The notes under the pieces were generated by a model. The model did not search any database, had not been told where the DNA came from, and saw nothing but the letters and a program-made list of their open reading frames with translations. 64,000 nucleotides of DNA from Blastococcus sp. TBT05-19. GTDB lineage: Bacteria; Actinomycetota; Actinomycetes; Mycobacteriales; Geodermatophilaceae. The position numbers were made by a program, and so were the translations under genes. The stretch spans positions 62,001 through 126,000 of the forward strand of contig NZ_QOHI01000004.1 of the NCBI RefSeq assembly GCF_003319095.1, in the 5' to 3' direction. Positions 25,167-35,231 of the stretch are shown here, piece by piece (the stretch's first letter is position 1; each line of letters starts with the position of its first letter).

Positions 25167-26054
25167 TCAGGGGCGGGCGGTGCCGACGACGCGGACGGCG
25201 CTTGCCACGCACTCGGTCACCGCGGGCAGCGGCGCCACGGGCTCGCCGTCGGCGTAGGTCGTGACGCCGGCGCAGTCGAGCTCGACCCGCCTCGCCCGGT
25301 GCACCGAGATGAGCGGGTGCTGCACGTGCGTGCCGTCGGCCAGCCGGGGCTTGGTCCGGATCAGCTCGAGTCGCGAGCCGGCCCCGACCACGGTGACGTC
25401 GAACAGCCCGTCGTCCGGGTCCGCGCTGGGGCAGATCTTCATGCCGCCGCCGTACCAGGGCGTGTTGCCCACGGCGATCATCGTGGCGGCCACGGTGCGC
25501 CGCTCGCCGTCCAGGGTCAGCGTCACCTCGTACGGGCGCAGCCGGGCCAGCTCCACGAGGACGGCGACGTCGTACCGGCGCGGGCCGCGCGGCCAGCGGA
25601 GCCGGTTGGCCCGGTCGGTGACGGCGGAGTCGAAGCCGCAGCACAGCACCGTCGCCCACCAGCGGCCGTCGGTGCGCCCGGCGTCGATCGACCGGCTCCG
25701 ACCGGCCAGGACGTCGTCCGCCGCCGCGCGGGCCGCCGCCGCCGGATCGGCGGGTGTGCCGAGCGCCAGCGCCAGGTCGTTGCCGGTCCCGGCCGGCACC
25801 ACCGCCAGCGGTACCGACGTGCCCGCGACGGCCTGCAGCGCGGCGTGCGCGGTCCCGTCCCCACCGACGGCGACCACCGCGGCGGTGCCCCCGGCGACGG
25901 CCGCGGCCGCCTGGGTCTCCGCCTCCGCGCCGGTCGTCGCCGGCAGCACGTGCGGGGTCAGCCCCGCGTCGCGCAGGGCACCGAGGACGGCGTCGGCCCG
26001 CGCGCGGGCGCGGCCACGGCCGGCGGCGGGGCTGACGAGGACGGCGACGTCCAC
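25167..26054 (-). CDS. diacylglycerol kinase family lipid kinase
   Basis: A 295-residue lipid kinase of the DagK/YegS family. The N-terminal VLVSPAAGRGRA nucleotide loop, the GGDGTAHAAL motif near residue 64 and the PAGTGNDLAL motif are diagnostic; the C-terminal beta sandwich carries the usual DGEPV turn. It would phosphorylate diacylglycerol or a related lipid with ATP. It is nearly adjacent to tatC (3 bp) in the same direction. Confidence 0.9.
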   Translation of the reverse strand: MDVAVLVSPAAGRGRARARADAVLGALRDAGLTPHVLPATTGAEAETQAAAAVAGGTAAVVAVGGDGTAHAALQAVAGTSVPLAVVPAGTGNDLALALGTPADPAAAARAAADDVLAGRSRSIDAGRTDGRWWATVLCCGFDSAVTDRANRLRWPRGPRRYDVAVLVELARLRPYEVTLTLDGERRTVAATMIAVGNTPWYGGGMKICPSADPDDGLFDVTVVGAGSRLELIRTKPRLADGTHVQHPLISVHRARRVELDCAGVTTYADGEPVAPLPAVTECVASAVRVVGTARP

Positions 26055-26057
26055 CGG

Positions 26058-26987
26058 TCAGCCGCGCGGGATGGTCGGTCGGTCGACGGGCGCGTCCAGC
26101 GGCGTCGGCTGCGGATCCAGCTCCGAGGGCCGGGCGTCCAGCGGGGACGGAGCGTCGTCGTCGATCTCGTGGAAGGACTCGACGGCCTCGCGGCGGGCGC
26201 GGCGGCGGTCGACGAACCTGGTCACCTGGATGGCCAGCTCGAACAGCACGATCATGGGCCCGGCCATGAGCAGCATGGTGAACGGGTCCTGCGTCGGCGT
26301 GACGAAGGCGGCGAAGACGATCGTCAGGAAGAAGATCCAGCGCCGGCCCTTGGCCAGCGCCTCGTGGCTCAGCACGCCGACGAGGTTGAGCGCGACGGCG
26401 ATCAGCGGGACCTCGAAGCTCACGCCGAAGGCGATCAGCAGCGAGAGCAGGAAGCCGATGTAGTCCGGGGCGGTGAGCGCGACGACGACGCCGTCGCCGG
26501 CCAGCGAGAGCAGCAGCTCCAGGCCCTTGGACAGCGACACGTAGGCCAGCACCGCGCCCAGCACGAACAGGGTGGTGGAGACGAGCACGAAGGCCACGCC
26601 GTAGCGCTTCTCGTTCCGCTTGAGCCCCGGGGTGATGAAGGCCCACAGCTGGTAGAGCCAGAACGGCGCCGACAGCACCGCCCCGGCCAGCAGCGACACC
26701 TTGAGGCGGATGAAGACGCCGCCGAAGACGTCGAGGATCAGCAGCCCGCAGCCGGTGTCGCCGTCGCCGTAGCGCAGGTCGGGCTCGAGGTTGCAGTACG
26801 GCGCTCGGATGAAGTCACCGAGGCCGTGCTCGTACCACCAGAAGGAGAAGGCGGTGCCGATGGCCAGGAACAGCAGCGCCTTGCCGACGCGGTTGCGCAG
26901 CTCCGCGAGGTGGGAGACGAGGGTCATCGTCGCCTGGGGGTCGCGCGGAGCGCGCCGGCGTCGTGCGCCGCGGGTCGCCTGGCTCAC
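26058..26987 (-). CDS. tatC: Sec-independent protein translocase TatC
   Basis: A 309-residue (from GTG) six-helix membrane protein, the twin-arginine signal receptor of the Tat pathway. The family signature MTLVSHLAELRNRV starts at residue 21, and six hydrophobic segments follow, with GVSFEVPLIAVALNLVGV and FVTPTQDPFTM as conserved blocks. The C-terminal 60 residues are an acidic, Pro-rich cytoplasmic tail. The ATG at 26927 is an alternative start that removes a basic RRRRAPR leader. It follows tatA by 26 bp. Confidence 0.95.
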   Translation of the reverse strand: MSQATRGARRRRAPRDPQATMTLVSHLAELRNRVGKALLFLAIGTAFSFWWYEHGLGDFIRAPYCNLEPDLRYGDGDTGCGLLILDVFGGVFIRLKVSLLAGAVLSAPFWLYQLWAFITPGLKRNEKRYGVAFVLVSTTLFVLGAVLAYVSLSKGLELLLSLAGDGVVVALTAPDYIGFLLSLLIAFGVSFEVPLIAVALNLVGVLSHEALAKGRRWIFFLTIVFAAFVTPTQDPFTMLLMAGPMIVLFELAIQVTRFVDRRRARREAVESFHEIDDDAPSPLDARPSELDPQPTPLDAPVDRPTIPRG

Positions 26988-27013
26988 CGCCGTCCTGCCC
27001 GGTGCGGGGTGGG

Positions 27014-27367
27014 TCAGCGGGAGCCGTCGGCCGAGCGCGCCTGCTCGGCCCGGGCGCGCAGCTCGGCGGCCCGCAGCTCGGCCTCGCGGGCCTCGGCGTG
27101 CAGCGTGGCGCTCAGGTCACCGGACGCCGACGTGGTCGTCGCGGGGGGCAGGACCTCGCCGCGGACCGGGGTGCTCGTCGAGGCGGCGTCCTTGCCACGG
27201 AGTCCCCCGCCCGCGGAGTCGTCGTCCTTCATGCCCTTCATCTCGCCCTTGAAGATGCGCAGCGAGCGGCCGAGCGAGCGCGAGGCGTCCGGCAGCTTCT
27301 TGTAACCGAAGAGCAGCAGGATGGCCAGGATGATCAGGCCGATCTCCAGCGGGCCCAGGGAACCCAT
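27014..27367 (-). CDS. tatA: twin-arginine translocase subunit TatA
   Basis: A 117-residue TatA. One N-terminal membrane helix ([18 protein letters not shown]), the conserved [21 protein letters not shown] hinge and amphipathic helix, and a long Ala/Glu-rich tail that is likely helical ([17 protein letters not shown]). It forms the pore with TatC. No tatB-like gene is seen here. ATG start with a GGAGGACGT ribosome site just upstream. Its position directly before tatC matches other actinobacteria. Confidence 0.95.
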   Translation of the reverse strand: MGSLGPLEIGLIILAILLLFGYKKLPDASRSLGRSLRIFKGEMKGMKDDDSAGGGLRGKDAASTSTPVRGEVLPPATTTSASGDLSATLHAEAREAELRAAELRARAEQARSADGSR

Positions 27368-27455
27368 GGCACGTCCTCCAGATGTCGAGACTTCCGACGA
27401 TGCTACGCCGGGGAGCGTTCGGCTCCCGACGGTCCAGCGGTTCGCCGCGCGGTGT

Positions 27456-27668
27456 TCACCGCTCGTTCGCGCGGGCCTCCCGCTGCGCCTTCGTGCGCTC
27501 GGCGGCGGCGACCGTGGCCTGCACCTGCTCGAGGACCGGGCCCAGGTCGCGCTGGCCGGCCTCCAGCTCCCGGCGCAGCCGGCCCATCCCCCCGACGACC
27601 CCGTGCACCAGGACGGCGAGGGCGACGAGCGCGACGACGGCCACGGCGAGGGCGATCCAGAGCAGCAC
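27456..27668 (-). CDS. small single-pass membrane protein with coiled-coil tail
   Basis: A 70-residue protein with one N-terminal membrane helix ([24 protein letters not shown]) followed by a charged helix ([20 protein letters not shown]) that ends in an [15 protein letters not shown] tail. GTG start. It is too short for a named domain, but its steady place between pafC and tatA and its normal codon use support a real gene. The topology resembles TatA/TatB loosely, though the hinge FG motif is absent. Function is unknown. Confidence 0.7.
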   Translation of the reverse strand: MLLWIALAVAVVALVALAVLVHGVVGGMGRLRRELEAGQRDLGPVLEQVQATVAAAERTKAQREARANER

Positions 27669-27678
27669 GTCCCCGACC

Positions 27679-28665
27679 CTAGCGGCCGGCCGGCGCGGGC
27701 TCGATCCCGTAGCGGCGCAGCGCCTCCCGGGCTTCCGCGGCGACCTGGGCGCCCAGCTCGGCCGGCTCGTCGACGACGGCGTTGCCGCCGAGCGTCGCCA
27801 CCAGCCGCCGGGCCCAGGCGAGATCGGCGGTTCGCACGGTGACCGCGAGCCCGCCCGGCGGCTCGTCGACCGGGCCGACGTCCTCCACCGGGTAGTAGTC
27901 GGCGACCCAGCGGGCCGCGCGGGCCAGCCGGAGCCGGACGGCGGGTGCGTCCTCCTCCGGCTGGTAGACGCCGTCGTCGCTGTTCCGGCTGGTCGCCTGG
28001 GGCGGCGGCGCGGCCGGCTCGTCCAGGACGACGACGTCGTCCACCCGGTCCAGCCGGAAGAGCCGGACGCCCTCGGCGCGGCGGCACCAGGCCTCCAGGT
28101 ACCAGCGGCCGTCGACCAGGAGCAGCTGCATCGGGTCGACCGTGCGCTCGGTGCGCTCGTCGCGGGTCGGCACGTAGTAGTGCAGGTGGAGCGCGTGCTC
28201 CTGCTCCAGCGCCGCGCGGACGACGGCGAGCGTCTCCTCGCGGGTGTCCACGCTGACCGCGATCGGGGTGACCCGCTCGGCGGCGTCGCCGGTCGAGGCC
28301 GAGACCTTGGCCAGCGCCCGGCTCACCGCGTCCCGCTCGGCCAGGCCGGGCAGCTCCAGCAGGGTGCGGAGGGCGACGACGAGCGCCACGGCCTCGTCGG
28401 TGGTCAGCCGCAGCGGCCGCACCATGCCGGCGCTGAAGGTGACCCTGACGCGGTCGCCCTCGAAGGAGACGTCGATGAGGTCGCCGGGGCCGTAGCCGGG
28501 CAGGCCGCACATCCACAGCAGCTCGAGGTCGCTGCGCACCTGGCGCTCGGTCACCCCGAAGTCGCGCGCCGCCTCGGCCAGCGCCACGCCGTCGGGGCGG
28601 GCGGAGAGGTACGGGACGAGGGCGAGCAGCCGGGTCATCCGGTCGGTGGTGCCGGCGGCGCTCAT
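27679..28665 (-). CDS. pafC: WYL-domain regulator PafC
   Basis: A 328-residue WYL-domain transcription factor, partner of PafB. A winged helix-turn-helix ([26 protein letters not shown] region, residues 28-55) is followed by the WYL domain ([29 protein letters not shown]) and a C-terminal WCX extension. PafBC activates LexA-independent DNA-damage genes, probably on binding a nucleic-acid ligand. The ATG overlaps the pafB stop as ATGA. It is the middle gene of the pafB-pafC-tatA-tatC run. Confidence 0.95.
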   Translation of the reverse strand: MSAAGTTDRMTRLLALVPYLSARPDGVALAEAARDFGVTERQVRSDLELLWMCGLPGYGPGDLIDVSFEGDRVRVTFSAGMVRPLRLTTDEAVALVVALRTLLELPGLAERDAVSRALAKVSASTGDAAERVTPIAVSVDTREETLAVVRAALEQEHALHLHYYVPTRDERTERTVDPMQLLLVDGRWYLEAWCRRAEGVRLFRLDRVDDVVVLDEPAAPPPQATSRNSDDGVYQPEEDAPAVRLRLARAARWVADYYPVEDVGPVDEPPGGLAVTVRTADLAWARRLVATLGGNAVVDEPAELGAQVAAEAREALRRYGIEPAPAGR

Positions 28666-29639
28666 GCCGTCTCCCCCATCGCGGCGAGGCGGGTCAGCCG
28701 CTCGACGACGGCGTCCCGCATGACGGCCGGTCCCTCGACCAGCACGTCGGCGCCGTAGGCGGCCAGCTCGTCGGCCAGCGCCCACGGCTCGGTGGTGCGC
28801 AGCTCGAGCCGGTCGTCACCGTCGTCCGCGGGCCCGAGCGAGGTGGCCCGCCGGCGCAGCCCCACGGCCGTGCCCGGGCGGGCCCGGACGACCACCAGGT
28901 GCTCCTCCCCCTCGACCTGGCGGGCGACGACGGCGGTGAGGTCGAGGTCGGCCGGCGGCTGGAAGGCGTCGGCGGGGCCGGTGGCCTTCGGGGTGCCGGC
29001 GACGCGGGAGAGCCGGAAGACCCGGTCGGCCTGCCGGTCGAGGTCGAAGCCCACGAGGTACCAGCGGCCGTGCCAGGCGACGACGCCCCAGGGCTGCACG
29101 TTCCGGCGGACGGCGGTGTCCTCGTCGGGGCGCCGGTAGTCGAACTGCAGCTGCCGGCGGTCGCGGGCAGCGGCGTAGCAGGGCTCGAACGCGGCCTCGC
29201 CGCGGTCCAGGCGCGGCTGGATGGGCAGCGAGCGGGACGTGTCCACGTCGACGCCGGCGGCGCGCAGCTTCACCAGGGCGCTCTGCGCGGCGCCGGCCAG
29301 CCGGGCGGACTCCCACAGCCGCAGGGCCAGGCCGACGGCGGCCGCCTCCTCGCCGGTCAGGTGGATCTCGGGGAGCTCGTAGTCGGCGCGGGCGATCCGG
29401 TAGCCGTCCTCGGTGTCGAAGACGCTGGTGCGCCCCGTCTCCAGCGGCACGCCCATCTCGCGGAGGTCGGCCTTGTCGCGCTCGAACATGCGCTTGAAGG
29501 CCTCGTCGGCGCGGTCGCTGCCGTCGTCGGCCTCGTACCCGGGCACCGTGGCGCGGATCCGGGCGGCGGTGACGAACTGCCGGGTGCTGAGCAGCGCGAT
29601 GACCAGGTTGACCAACCGCTCCGCCCGCTTGGCCGCCAT
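28662..29639 (-). CDS. pafB: WYL-domain regulator PafB
   Basis: A 325-residue paralogue and partner of PafC. The N-terminal helix-turn-helix ([28 protein letters not shown] region), the [20 protein letters not shown] helix and the WYL domain ([23 protein letters not shown]) are present. It works with PafC as the mycobacterial DNA-damage activator separate from the SOS system. The name reflects its position beside the proteasome gene pafA. The upstream region holds a partial copy of a dispersed repeat and a divergent gene. Confidence 0.95.
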   Translation of the reverse strand: MAAKRAERLVNLVIALLSTRQFVTAARIRATVPGYEADDGSDRADEAFKRMFERDKADLREMGVPLETGRTSVFDTEDGYRIARADYELPEIHLTGEEAAAVGLALRLWESARLAGAAQSALVKLRAAGVDVDTSRSLPIQPRLDRGEAAFEPCYAAARDRRQLQFDYRRPDEDTAVRRNVQPWGVVAWHGRWYLVGFDLDRQADRVFRLSRVAGTPKATGPADAFQPPADLDLTAVVARQVEGEEHLVVVRARPGTAVGLRRRATSLGPADDGDDRLELRTTEPWALADELAAYGADVLVEGPAVMRDAVVERLTRLAAMGETA

Positions 29640-29654
29640 GCCCCACAGGCTAGA

Positions 29655-29682
29655 GGAAGGACCCCCTGCCCCCCGCCGTGCA
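29655..29682. repeat. dispersed palindromic element, copy 2 (partial)
   Basis: GAAGGACCCCCTGCCCCCC followed by GCCGTGCA matches the left part of the copy at 25104 but lacks the CTCGCGAG centre and right arm. It sits in the divergent space between pafB and the DUF3866 gene, so it may affect either promoter. Confidence 0.6.
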
Positions 29683-29730
29683 GTCGGCCGCCGCCCAGCC
29701 GCGCGGCGGGACGCTCGATAGCCTGCCGGT

Positions 29731-30900
29731 ATGAGCTCCTCCGCTGCCGCGCCCGTCTCCCGCATCCGCTGGCGACGCGGGACGGTGACCGCGACCGGGC
29801 GCTCCTGGCGGGACGCGCTGGAGCTGACCGTGGCGGTCGAGGGCGAGGGCGACCTGTCGGCGCTGGCCTACCCGTCGCTCGTCGGCGTGCCGGAGGTGGG
29901 CGACGACGTGCTGCTCAACACCACCGCACTGGCCCAGGGCCTGGGCACCGGCGGCTACGCGATCGTCGTCGCCGTCCCCGACCGGCTGCCGGCGGACCCC
30001 GAGGGCCCCGGCCACCTGGTCAAGGCCCGGTATACGCCGCTGCAGGTGCTGGTGCAGGGCGTCGACGAGCAGGACACCGAGCACCACGAGGCGATCGCCG
30101 CCGCCGACGACCTCGGCGGCATGCCGGTCGTCGTCGCCGACCTGCACTCCGCGCTGCCGGCGATCCTGATCGGGATGCTCGCCACCGACCCCGACCTGAA
30201 GGTCGCCTACGTGATGACCGACGGCGGGGCGCTGCCGGCGGCGTTCTCCCGGACGGTGACCGCGCTCAAGTCGTCGCTGGCCGGTGTCGTGACCGTCGGG
30301 CAGGCCTACGGCGGCGACCTGGAGGCGGTCACGCTGCACACCGGGCTGCTGGCCGCCAAGCACGTGCTCGGCGCCGACCTGGCGATCGTCACGCAGGGCC
30401 CGGGCAACCTGGGCACCGGCACGCCGTGGGGCTTCTCCGGGGTGGCCGCGGGCGAGGCGTGCAACGCGATCTCCGTGCTCGGCGGGCTGCCGGTGGGCGC
30501 GCTGCGGATCTCCGACGCCGATCCGCGGCCGCGGCACCGCGGGGTGTCCCACCACTCGCTCACCGCCTTCGGCCGGGTGGCGCTGGGCGGTGTCGCCCTG
30601 GTCGCTCCGCGCGGGCTCTCCTCCGAGCTCGGCGGGCAGGTGGACGAGGACCTCGCGAGCCAGCCGGAGCGCAACGTCGTCGTCTGGGTGGACACCGACG
30701 GGCTGGACGCGGCGCTCGGCCTCTCCCCCGTGCCGCTGCGCACGATGGGCCGCGGCCTCGAGGAGGAGCGCGCCTACTTCCTGGCCGCCGCGGCGGCCGG
30801 CCGCTACGCCGCCCTGCAGGTCCCCGTGCCGGAGGACGCCGCCGCCGCGGACACCGCCGAGCCCGCGGACGACGCAAAGGCCGACGGCGCGAGCAGCTGA
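29731..30900 (+). CDS. DUF3866 family protein
   Basis: A 389-residue protein of the DUF3866 family, which is common in actinobacteria near the proteasome cluster. No biochemical role is established. Visible features: a beta-rich N-terminus (RIRWRRGTVTATGRSW), a MTDGGALPAAFSRTV segment, GPGNLGTGTPWGFSG and RHRGVSHHSLTAFGRVALGG, all glycine-rich turns suggestive of nucleotide or sugar-phosphate binding. No signal peptide or membrane helix. The C-terminus is Ala/Asp-rich. Its stop is only 4 bp from the convergent pafA stop. Confidence 0.9.
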   Translation: MSSSAAAPVSRIRWRRGTVTATGRSWRDALELTVAVEGEGDLSALAYPSLVGVPEVGDDVLLNTTALAQGLGTGGYAIVVAVPDRLPADPEGPGHLVKARYTPLQVLVQGVDEQDTEHHEAIAAADDLGGMPVVVADLHSALPAILIGMLATDPDLKVAYVMTDGGALPAAFSRTVTALKSSLAGVVTVGQAYGGDLEAVTLHTGLLAAKHVLGADLAIVTQGPGNLGTGTPWGFSGVAAGEACNAISVLGGLPVGALRISDADPRPRHRGVSHHSLTAFGRVALGGVALVAPRGLSSELGGQVDEDLASQPERNVVVWVDTDGLDAALGLSPVPLRTMGRGLEEERAYFLAAAAAGRYAALQVPVPEDAAAADTAEPADDAKADGASS

Positions 30901-30904
30901 CGCC

Positions 30905-32263
30905 TCACATCGAGGCGATGAGCTTCTCCACCCGCTCGTCGACGGCCTTGAACGGGTCCTTGCACAGCACGGTGCGCTGCGCCTGGTCGTTGAGCTTGAG
31001 GTGCACCCAGTCGACGGTGAAGTCGCGGCGCTTCTCCTGCGCCTTACGGATGAACTCGCCGCGCAGCCGGGCTCGGGTGGTCTGCGGCGGCACGTTCTTC
31101 GCCTCGAACACCCTCGGCTCGTGGGCGACGCGGTCGACCTGGCCGTTGCGCTCCAGCAGGTAGTACAGGCCGCGGGTGCGGCTGATGTCGTGGTAGGCCA
31201 GGTCCATCTGGGCGATCCTCGGAGAGCTCAGCGAGAGGTCCCGCTTGGCCCGGTAGCGCTCGATGAGGCTGAACTTCGTGGCCCAGTCGATCTCGCGGTC
31301 GATGAGGCCGATGTCCTCGGTGTCGACGGCCTTGAGCACGCGGCCCCACAGCTCGAGCATCTGCCGGTGGGTCTCGCCCATGCCCTCGCGGTCGAGGAAC
31401 TCCGAGGCCCGGGCGTGGTACTCGGCCTGGATCTCCAGCGCCGACATCTCCTTGCCGTTGGACAGCCGCACCTTGCGCCGGCCGGTCATGTCGTGGCTGA
31501 TCTCGCGGATCGCCCGGATCGGGTTCTCCAGCGTCATGTCCCGGATGGGGACGCCGGCCTCGATCATCCGCAGCACCAGGTCGGTCATGGTGACCTTGAG
31601 CAGCGTCGTCGTCTCGTTCATGTTCGAGTCGCCGACGATGACGTGCAGCCGCCGGTAGCGCTCGGCGTCGGCGTGCGGCTCGTCGCGGGTGTTGATGATC
31701 GGCCGGCTGCGCGTGGTGGCGCTGGAGACGCCCTCCCAGATGTGCTCGGCGCGCTGGCTGACGCAGTAGATCGCGCCCCGCGGGGTCTGCAGCACCTTGC
31801 CGGCGCCCACGACGATCTGCCGGCTCACCAGGAACGGGATCAGGACGTCGGCGAGGCGACCGAACTCGCCGTGCCGGCCGACGAGGTAGTTCTCGTGGCA
31901 GCCGTAGCTGTTGCCGGCGGAGTCGGTGTTGTTCTTGAACAGGTAGATGTCGCCGACGACGCCCTCCTCGGCGAGGCGCTGCTCGGCGTCGACGACCAGG
32001 CCCTCGAGGATCCGCTCCCCCGCCTTGTCGTGGACGACGACCTCGCTGACGTCGTCGCACTCGGCGGTGGCGTACTCGGGGTGGCTGCCGACGTCGAGGT
32101 AGAGCCGGGAGCCGTTGCGCAGGAAGACGTTGGAGCTGCGCCCCCACGACACCACGCGGCGGAACAGGTAGCGCGCGACCTCGTCCGGGGAGAGCCGGCG
32201 CTGCCCCTTGAAGGTGCACGTGACGCCGTACTCGGTCTCGATGCCGAAGATCCGTCGGTCCAC
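30905..32263 (-). CDS. pafA: Pup-protein ligase PafA
   Basis: A 452-residue ligase that joins the C-terminal Glu of Pup to substrate lysines using ATP. It has the carboxylate-amine ligase fold with [16 protein letters not shown] at the N-terminus, [19 protein letters not shown] and the [13 protein letters not shown] block, as in Dop. It acts in the cytoplasm with Pup and the proteasome. ATG start. It is downstream of prcA and a small unknown in the same direction, the standard order. Confidence 0.96.
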   Translation of the reverse strand: MDRRIFGIETEYGVTCTFKGQRRLSPDEVARYLFRRVVSWGRSSNVFLRNGSRLYLDVGSHPEYATAECDDVSEVVVHDKAGERILEGLVVDAEQRLAEEGVVGDIYLFKNNTDSAGNSYGCHENYLVGRHGEFGRLADVLIPFLVSRQIVVGAGKVLQTPRGAIYCVSQRAEHIWEGVSSATTRSRPIINTRDEPHADAERYRRLHVIVGDSNMNETTTLLKVTMTDLVLRMIEAGVPIRDMTLENPIRAIREISHDMTGRRKVRLSNGKEMSALEIQAEYHARASEFLDREGMGETHRQMLELWGRVLKAVDTEDIGLIDREIDWATKFSLIERYRAKRDLSLSSPRIAQMDLAYHDISRTRGLYYLLERNGQVDRVAHEPRVFEAKNVPPQTTRARLRGEFIRKAQEKRRDFTVDWVHLKLNDQAQRTVLCKDPFKAVDERVEKLIASM

Positions 32264-32326
32264 GATCCGAGACTAGGCCGCTGGAGGGACAGTGCGCTCT
32301 GTGGCGGGTCCGTCACCTCCGGCGCG

Positions 32327-32677
32327 TCACGACCGCTTCGCGTCGAGGTGCTGCAGCAGGTCGTCGAACGCCTTCTCGATCTCCTCGTGGTCGTTCTGCG
32401 CGGCGCGCTGCTTGCCGTGGATCAGCGCGGCGCGGTTCACCTTCCGGAAGTCGCCGTAAGGGAACCGGTGGCGCTTCTTGGTCTCCTCGGCCGCGTCCGG
32501 GTCGATCGCGAGGTGCCAGGACGCGTAGCCGTCCCAGCCGTGCGCCTCGATCTCGGAGTTCCCGTCGTCGGCCGACGGCGCGGCGTCCGACCACTCGGTC
32601 GTGTCGTCGACCGCGCCGTCGTCGATGAGCTTCCGGGCCTGGCGGACGGCGTCGGGGTTGAGCGTGTAGGTCGGCAT
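32327..32677 (-). CDS. conserved hypothetical protein between prcA and pafA
   Basis: A 116-residue cytoplasmic protein. It begins MPTYTLNPDAVRQARKLIDDG, a start typical of a widespread actinobacterial unknown family, and has the pattern WDGYASWHLAIDPDAAEET and RFPYGDFRKVNRAALI, with a helical C-terminus (HEEIEKAFDDLLQHLD). I recall homologues of the same length in many actinobacteria but no function. Being in the proteasome gene run, it may be an accessory factor; that is inference only. Confidence 0.8.
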   Translation of the reverse strand: MPTYTLNPDAVRQARKLIDDGAVDDTTEWSDAAPSADDGNSEIEAHGWDGYASWHLAIDPDAAEETKKRHRFPYGDFRKVNRAALIHGKQRAAQNDHEEIEKAFDDLLQHLDAKRS

Positions 32678-32712
32678 GCCGCTCCCCCTACCCCCGGACC
32701 GGGGCCCGGCAG

Positions 32713-33585
32713 TCAGCCCTCGCCGCCGTCCTCCTCGTACCCGGTGTCGTACTCGGCGCCCCCGGCGGTGTCGGGGGCCGCCGGGTCCCCGAGCCCGGCG
32801 GGCGTGCCGGGAGCGGGGTGGCTGGGCGCGTGGGCGGTGGTGCCGGCCTCGGGCGCCTCGGAAGCGGCCTGCCCGTCGCCCAGCAGCGTGTGCAGCGCCG
32901 CGCCGACGACCCGGCGGAACGCGCGCTTGGGCCGCCGCCGGTCCAGGACCGCCACCTCGAGCTGCTCGGCGCTCAGCCGCGCGTGGGTGCCGTGCCCGGA
33001 TCCGGCGGTGGCGGGGCTGACGGCCGACAGCGCGTCGATGCCGACCCGGAGCGCGTCGGCGAGGGACATGCCGGAGTGGAAGTTCTGCCGGAGGTGGCCG
33101 CTGACCGCCTCGGCCTGGCCGCCCATCACGACGAAGTCCGGCTCGTCGACGACGGAGCCGTCGAAGGTGAGCCGGTAGAGCTGGTCGCGGTCGGGGGTCT
33201 CCCCCACCTCGGCGACGCACAGCTCCACCTCGTAGGGCTTCATCTGCTCGGTGAAGATCGCGCCGAGGGTCTGCGCGTAGGCGTTGGCCACGACCCGGCC
33301 GGTGACGTCGCGCCGGTTGTAGGAGTAGCCGCGGACGTCGGCCAGGCGGACGCCGGCGACGCGGAGGCTCTCGAATTCGCTGTAGCGCCCGACCGCGGCG
33401 AAGCCGATCTTGTCGTAGATCTCGCCGATCTTGTGCAGCGTGGAGCTCGGGTTCTCGGCGATGAGCAGGACGCCGTCGGCGTAGGTGAGGACGGCGACGC
33501 TGCGCCCGCGGGAGATGCCCTTGCGGGCGTACTCCGAGCGGTCGCGCATGACCTGCTCGGCGGAGGCGTAGTAAGGCATGGTCAT
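32713..33585 (-). CDS. prcA: 20S proteasome alpha subunit PrcA
   Basis: A 290-residue alpha subunit forming the outer rings of the 20S core. It starts [29 protein letters not shown], the gate-forming N-terminal segment, and shows the alpha fold ([42 protein letters not shown]). The C-terminal 60 residues are Pro/Ala/Gly-rich and disordered, ending EEDGGEG. ATG start, 3 bp after the prcB stop, with GGGAGGCC as ribosome site inside prcB. Confidence 0.96.
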   Translation of the reverse strand: MTMPYYASAEQVMRDRSEYARKGISRGRSVAVLTYADGVLLIAENPSSTLHKIGEIYDKIGFAAVGRYSEFESLRVAGVRLADVRGYSYNRRDVTGRVVANAYAQTLGAIFTEQMKPYEVELCVAEVGETPDRDQLYRLTFDGSVVDEPDFVVMGGQAEAVSGHLRQNFHSGMSLADALRVGIDALSAVSPATAGSGHGTHARLSAEQLEVAVLDRRRPKRAFRRVVGAALHTLLGDGQAASEAPEAGTTAHAPSHPAPGTPAGLGDPAAPDTAGGAEYDTGYEEDGGEG

Positions 33586-33588
33586 GGC

Positions 33589-34446
33589 TCAGGCCTCCCG
33601 GTCCATGGTGCGGCGGTCGGCGTCGGCGCGCTCGGAGACGATCGTGTCGGCGACCGCGGCGACCTCGGCGTCGGTGAGCCGGACCGCGCCCTCGGCGTCG
33701 ACGCGGTAGACGATCGGATACAGCCGGCGCACCGGGTCCGGGCCACCGGTGGCGGAGTCGTCGTCGGCGGCGTCGTAGAGCGCTTCGACCACGGTGTGGA
33801 CGGCGGCGTCGGCGGGCAGGCCGTGCCGCCAGGTCTTCTTCAGCGAGTTCTTGGCGAACAGCGAGCCGGAGCCGACGGCGGCGTACCCGCGCTCCTCGTA
33901 GTTCCCGCCGGTGACGTCGTAGCTGAAGATGCGCCCGGGCGCGGTGCTGGGTGCGGCGTCGAGGTCGAAGCCGGCGAAGAGCGGGACGACCGCGAGGCCC
34001 TGCATGGCGGCGCCCAGGTTGCCGCGGATCATCTGGGCGAGCCGGTTGGCCTTGCCGTCGAGGGACATGGTGAGCCCCTCGATCTTCTCGTAGTGCTCGA
34101 GCTCCACCTGGTAGAGCTTGACCATCTCGATGGCGATGCCCGCCGCACCCGCGATGCCGATGACGCTGTAGGAGTCGGCCGGGTAGACCTTCTCGATGTC
34201 GCGGCTGGAGATCAGGTTGCCCATCGTGGCGCGCCGGTCGCCGCCCATGAGCACGCCGCCCTCGAAGGTGACGGCGACGATCGTGGTGCCGTGGGGGGCG
34301 ACGTCACCCACGGGCAGCTGCGGGACCGGGCGGCGACCCGGGAGCAGATCGGGCGCGCTGGACGCGAGGAAGTCGGTGAACGAGGACCCCACCCGGTCCA
34401 GGTACGCGGGCGAGAACCCGCTCCGGCCAGCCGACGACTCGCTCAC
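33589..34446 (-). CDS. prcB: 20S proteasome beta subunit PrcB
   Basis: A 285-residue precursor of the catalytic beta subunit. Residues 1-53 form the propeptide; autocatalytic cleavage at HG/TTIVAV exposes Thr54 as the nucleophile. Lys near residue 86 and the MGGDRRAT block complete the active site. The beta fold continues with [26 protein letters not shown]. Mature subunits form the inner rings and degrade pupylated proteins delivered by Mpa. It is co-transcribed with prcA. Confidence 0.96.
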   Translation of the reverse strand: MSESSAGRSGFSPAYLDRVGSSFTDFLASSAPDLLPGRRPVPQLPVGDVAPHGTTIVAVTFEGGVLMGGDRRATMGNLISSRDIEKVYPADSYSVIGIAGAAGIAIEMVKLYQVELEHYEKIEGLTMSLDGKANRLAQMIRGNLGAAMQGLAVVPLFAGFDLDAAPSTAPGRIFSYDVTGGNYEERGYAAVGSGSLFAKNSLKKTWRHGLPADAAVHTVVEALYDAADDDSATGGPDPVRRLYPIVYRVDAEGAVRLTDAEVAAVADTIVSERADADRRTMDREA

Positions 34447-34554
34447 GTATCCGCCTCTCCCCGCCGCCTCGCGACGGCGTGAACCACTGCTCTGCCGGGT
34501 GCCGTGCGCGCTGCTCGGACGCGGTCCCGGACGTCGCTGCGACCCTACCGGCGG

Positions 34555-35208
34555 TCAGCGCACTCGGACGGGTCGGACCGGGCCGAGGCCGGCCGTCGCG
34601 AACGTGGCGACGAAGTACTGGCGCAGCGTGTGGAAGGCGACGTAGTCGGCCGCTTCGCGCAACATCTCCGGGTCGTCTTTGAACTGCCCCAGTCCGCCGT
34701 TGCAGTTGAAGCACAGCAGGGCTCGTACCGCGCCGGTGGCGTGGTCGTGATCGACATGCGCGGCAGGCGCCGTCGCACAGATGGCGCACACCCCGCCCTG
34801 GCGGCGCAGCATGTGGTCGGCCTCGGCGGCGGTTATCCCGTAACGCCGCGTCAAATGGTAGGTGCGGGATCCGCCGACTTTTTCCTTCGCTGCGTGCCCT
34901 CGCACATTGTGGCAGGGCTTGCAGTAAGAGCCGCGCCCGGTCTTCGACGCCGCGGTTCTGACGAACTCCTCGAGCGGAAGGACCCGTTTGCAGTCCGCGC
35001 ACCACTTGGATCCCGCAGGGATGCTGAGCCCGTGCGGAGGTCGGCGTTGCACGCGCGGACGACTCCGCCGCGATTCCCGACTCCGGGCGGCACGCTCTGC
35101 CAGATGCTTCCGGCAGTAGAAGGCCAAGCCGTCCCGGCTTCGCGCATTACTCGAGAATTCGGCGACCGGCCGATAGTCGTCGCAATCCTTGCAGAACTTC
35201 GAAGCCAT
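34555..35208 (-). CDS. endonuclease VII/HNH-type nuclease inside the proteasome cluster
   Basis: A 217-residue protein. The C-terminal half is an endonuclease VII (HNH) domain with zinc Cys in CAICATAP and CFNCNGG and the catalytic HVDHDHATG motif. The N-terminal half has two more zinc-knuckle pairs (FCKDCDDYRP...FYCRKH and WCADCKRVLP...YCKPCH), giving a multi-zinc DNA-binding array. It lies between pup and prcB on the same strand. Base composition at its 5' end is less GC-rich than its neighbours. Target is unknown. Confidence 0.88.
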   Translation of the reverse strand: MASKFCKDCDDYRPVAEFSSNARSRDGLAFYCRKHLAERAARSRESRRSRPRVQRRPPHGLSIPAGSKWCADCKRVLPLEEFVRTAASKTGRGSYCKPCHNVRGHAAKEKVGGSRTYHLTRRYGITAAEADHMLRRQGGVCAICATAPAAHVDHDHATGAVRALLCFNCNGGLGQFKDDPEMLREAADYVAFHTLRQYFVATFATAGLGPVRPVRVR

Positions 35209-35231
35209 TTATCAGTTTTGCACGACAGTAT

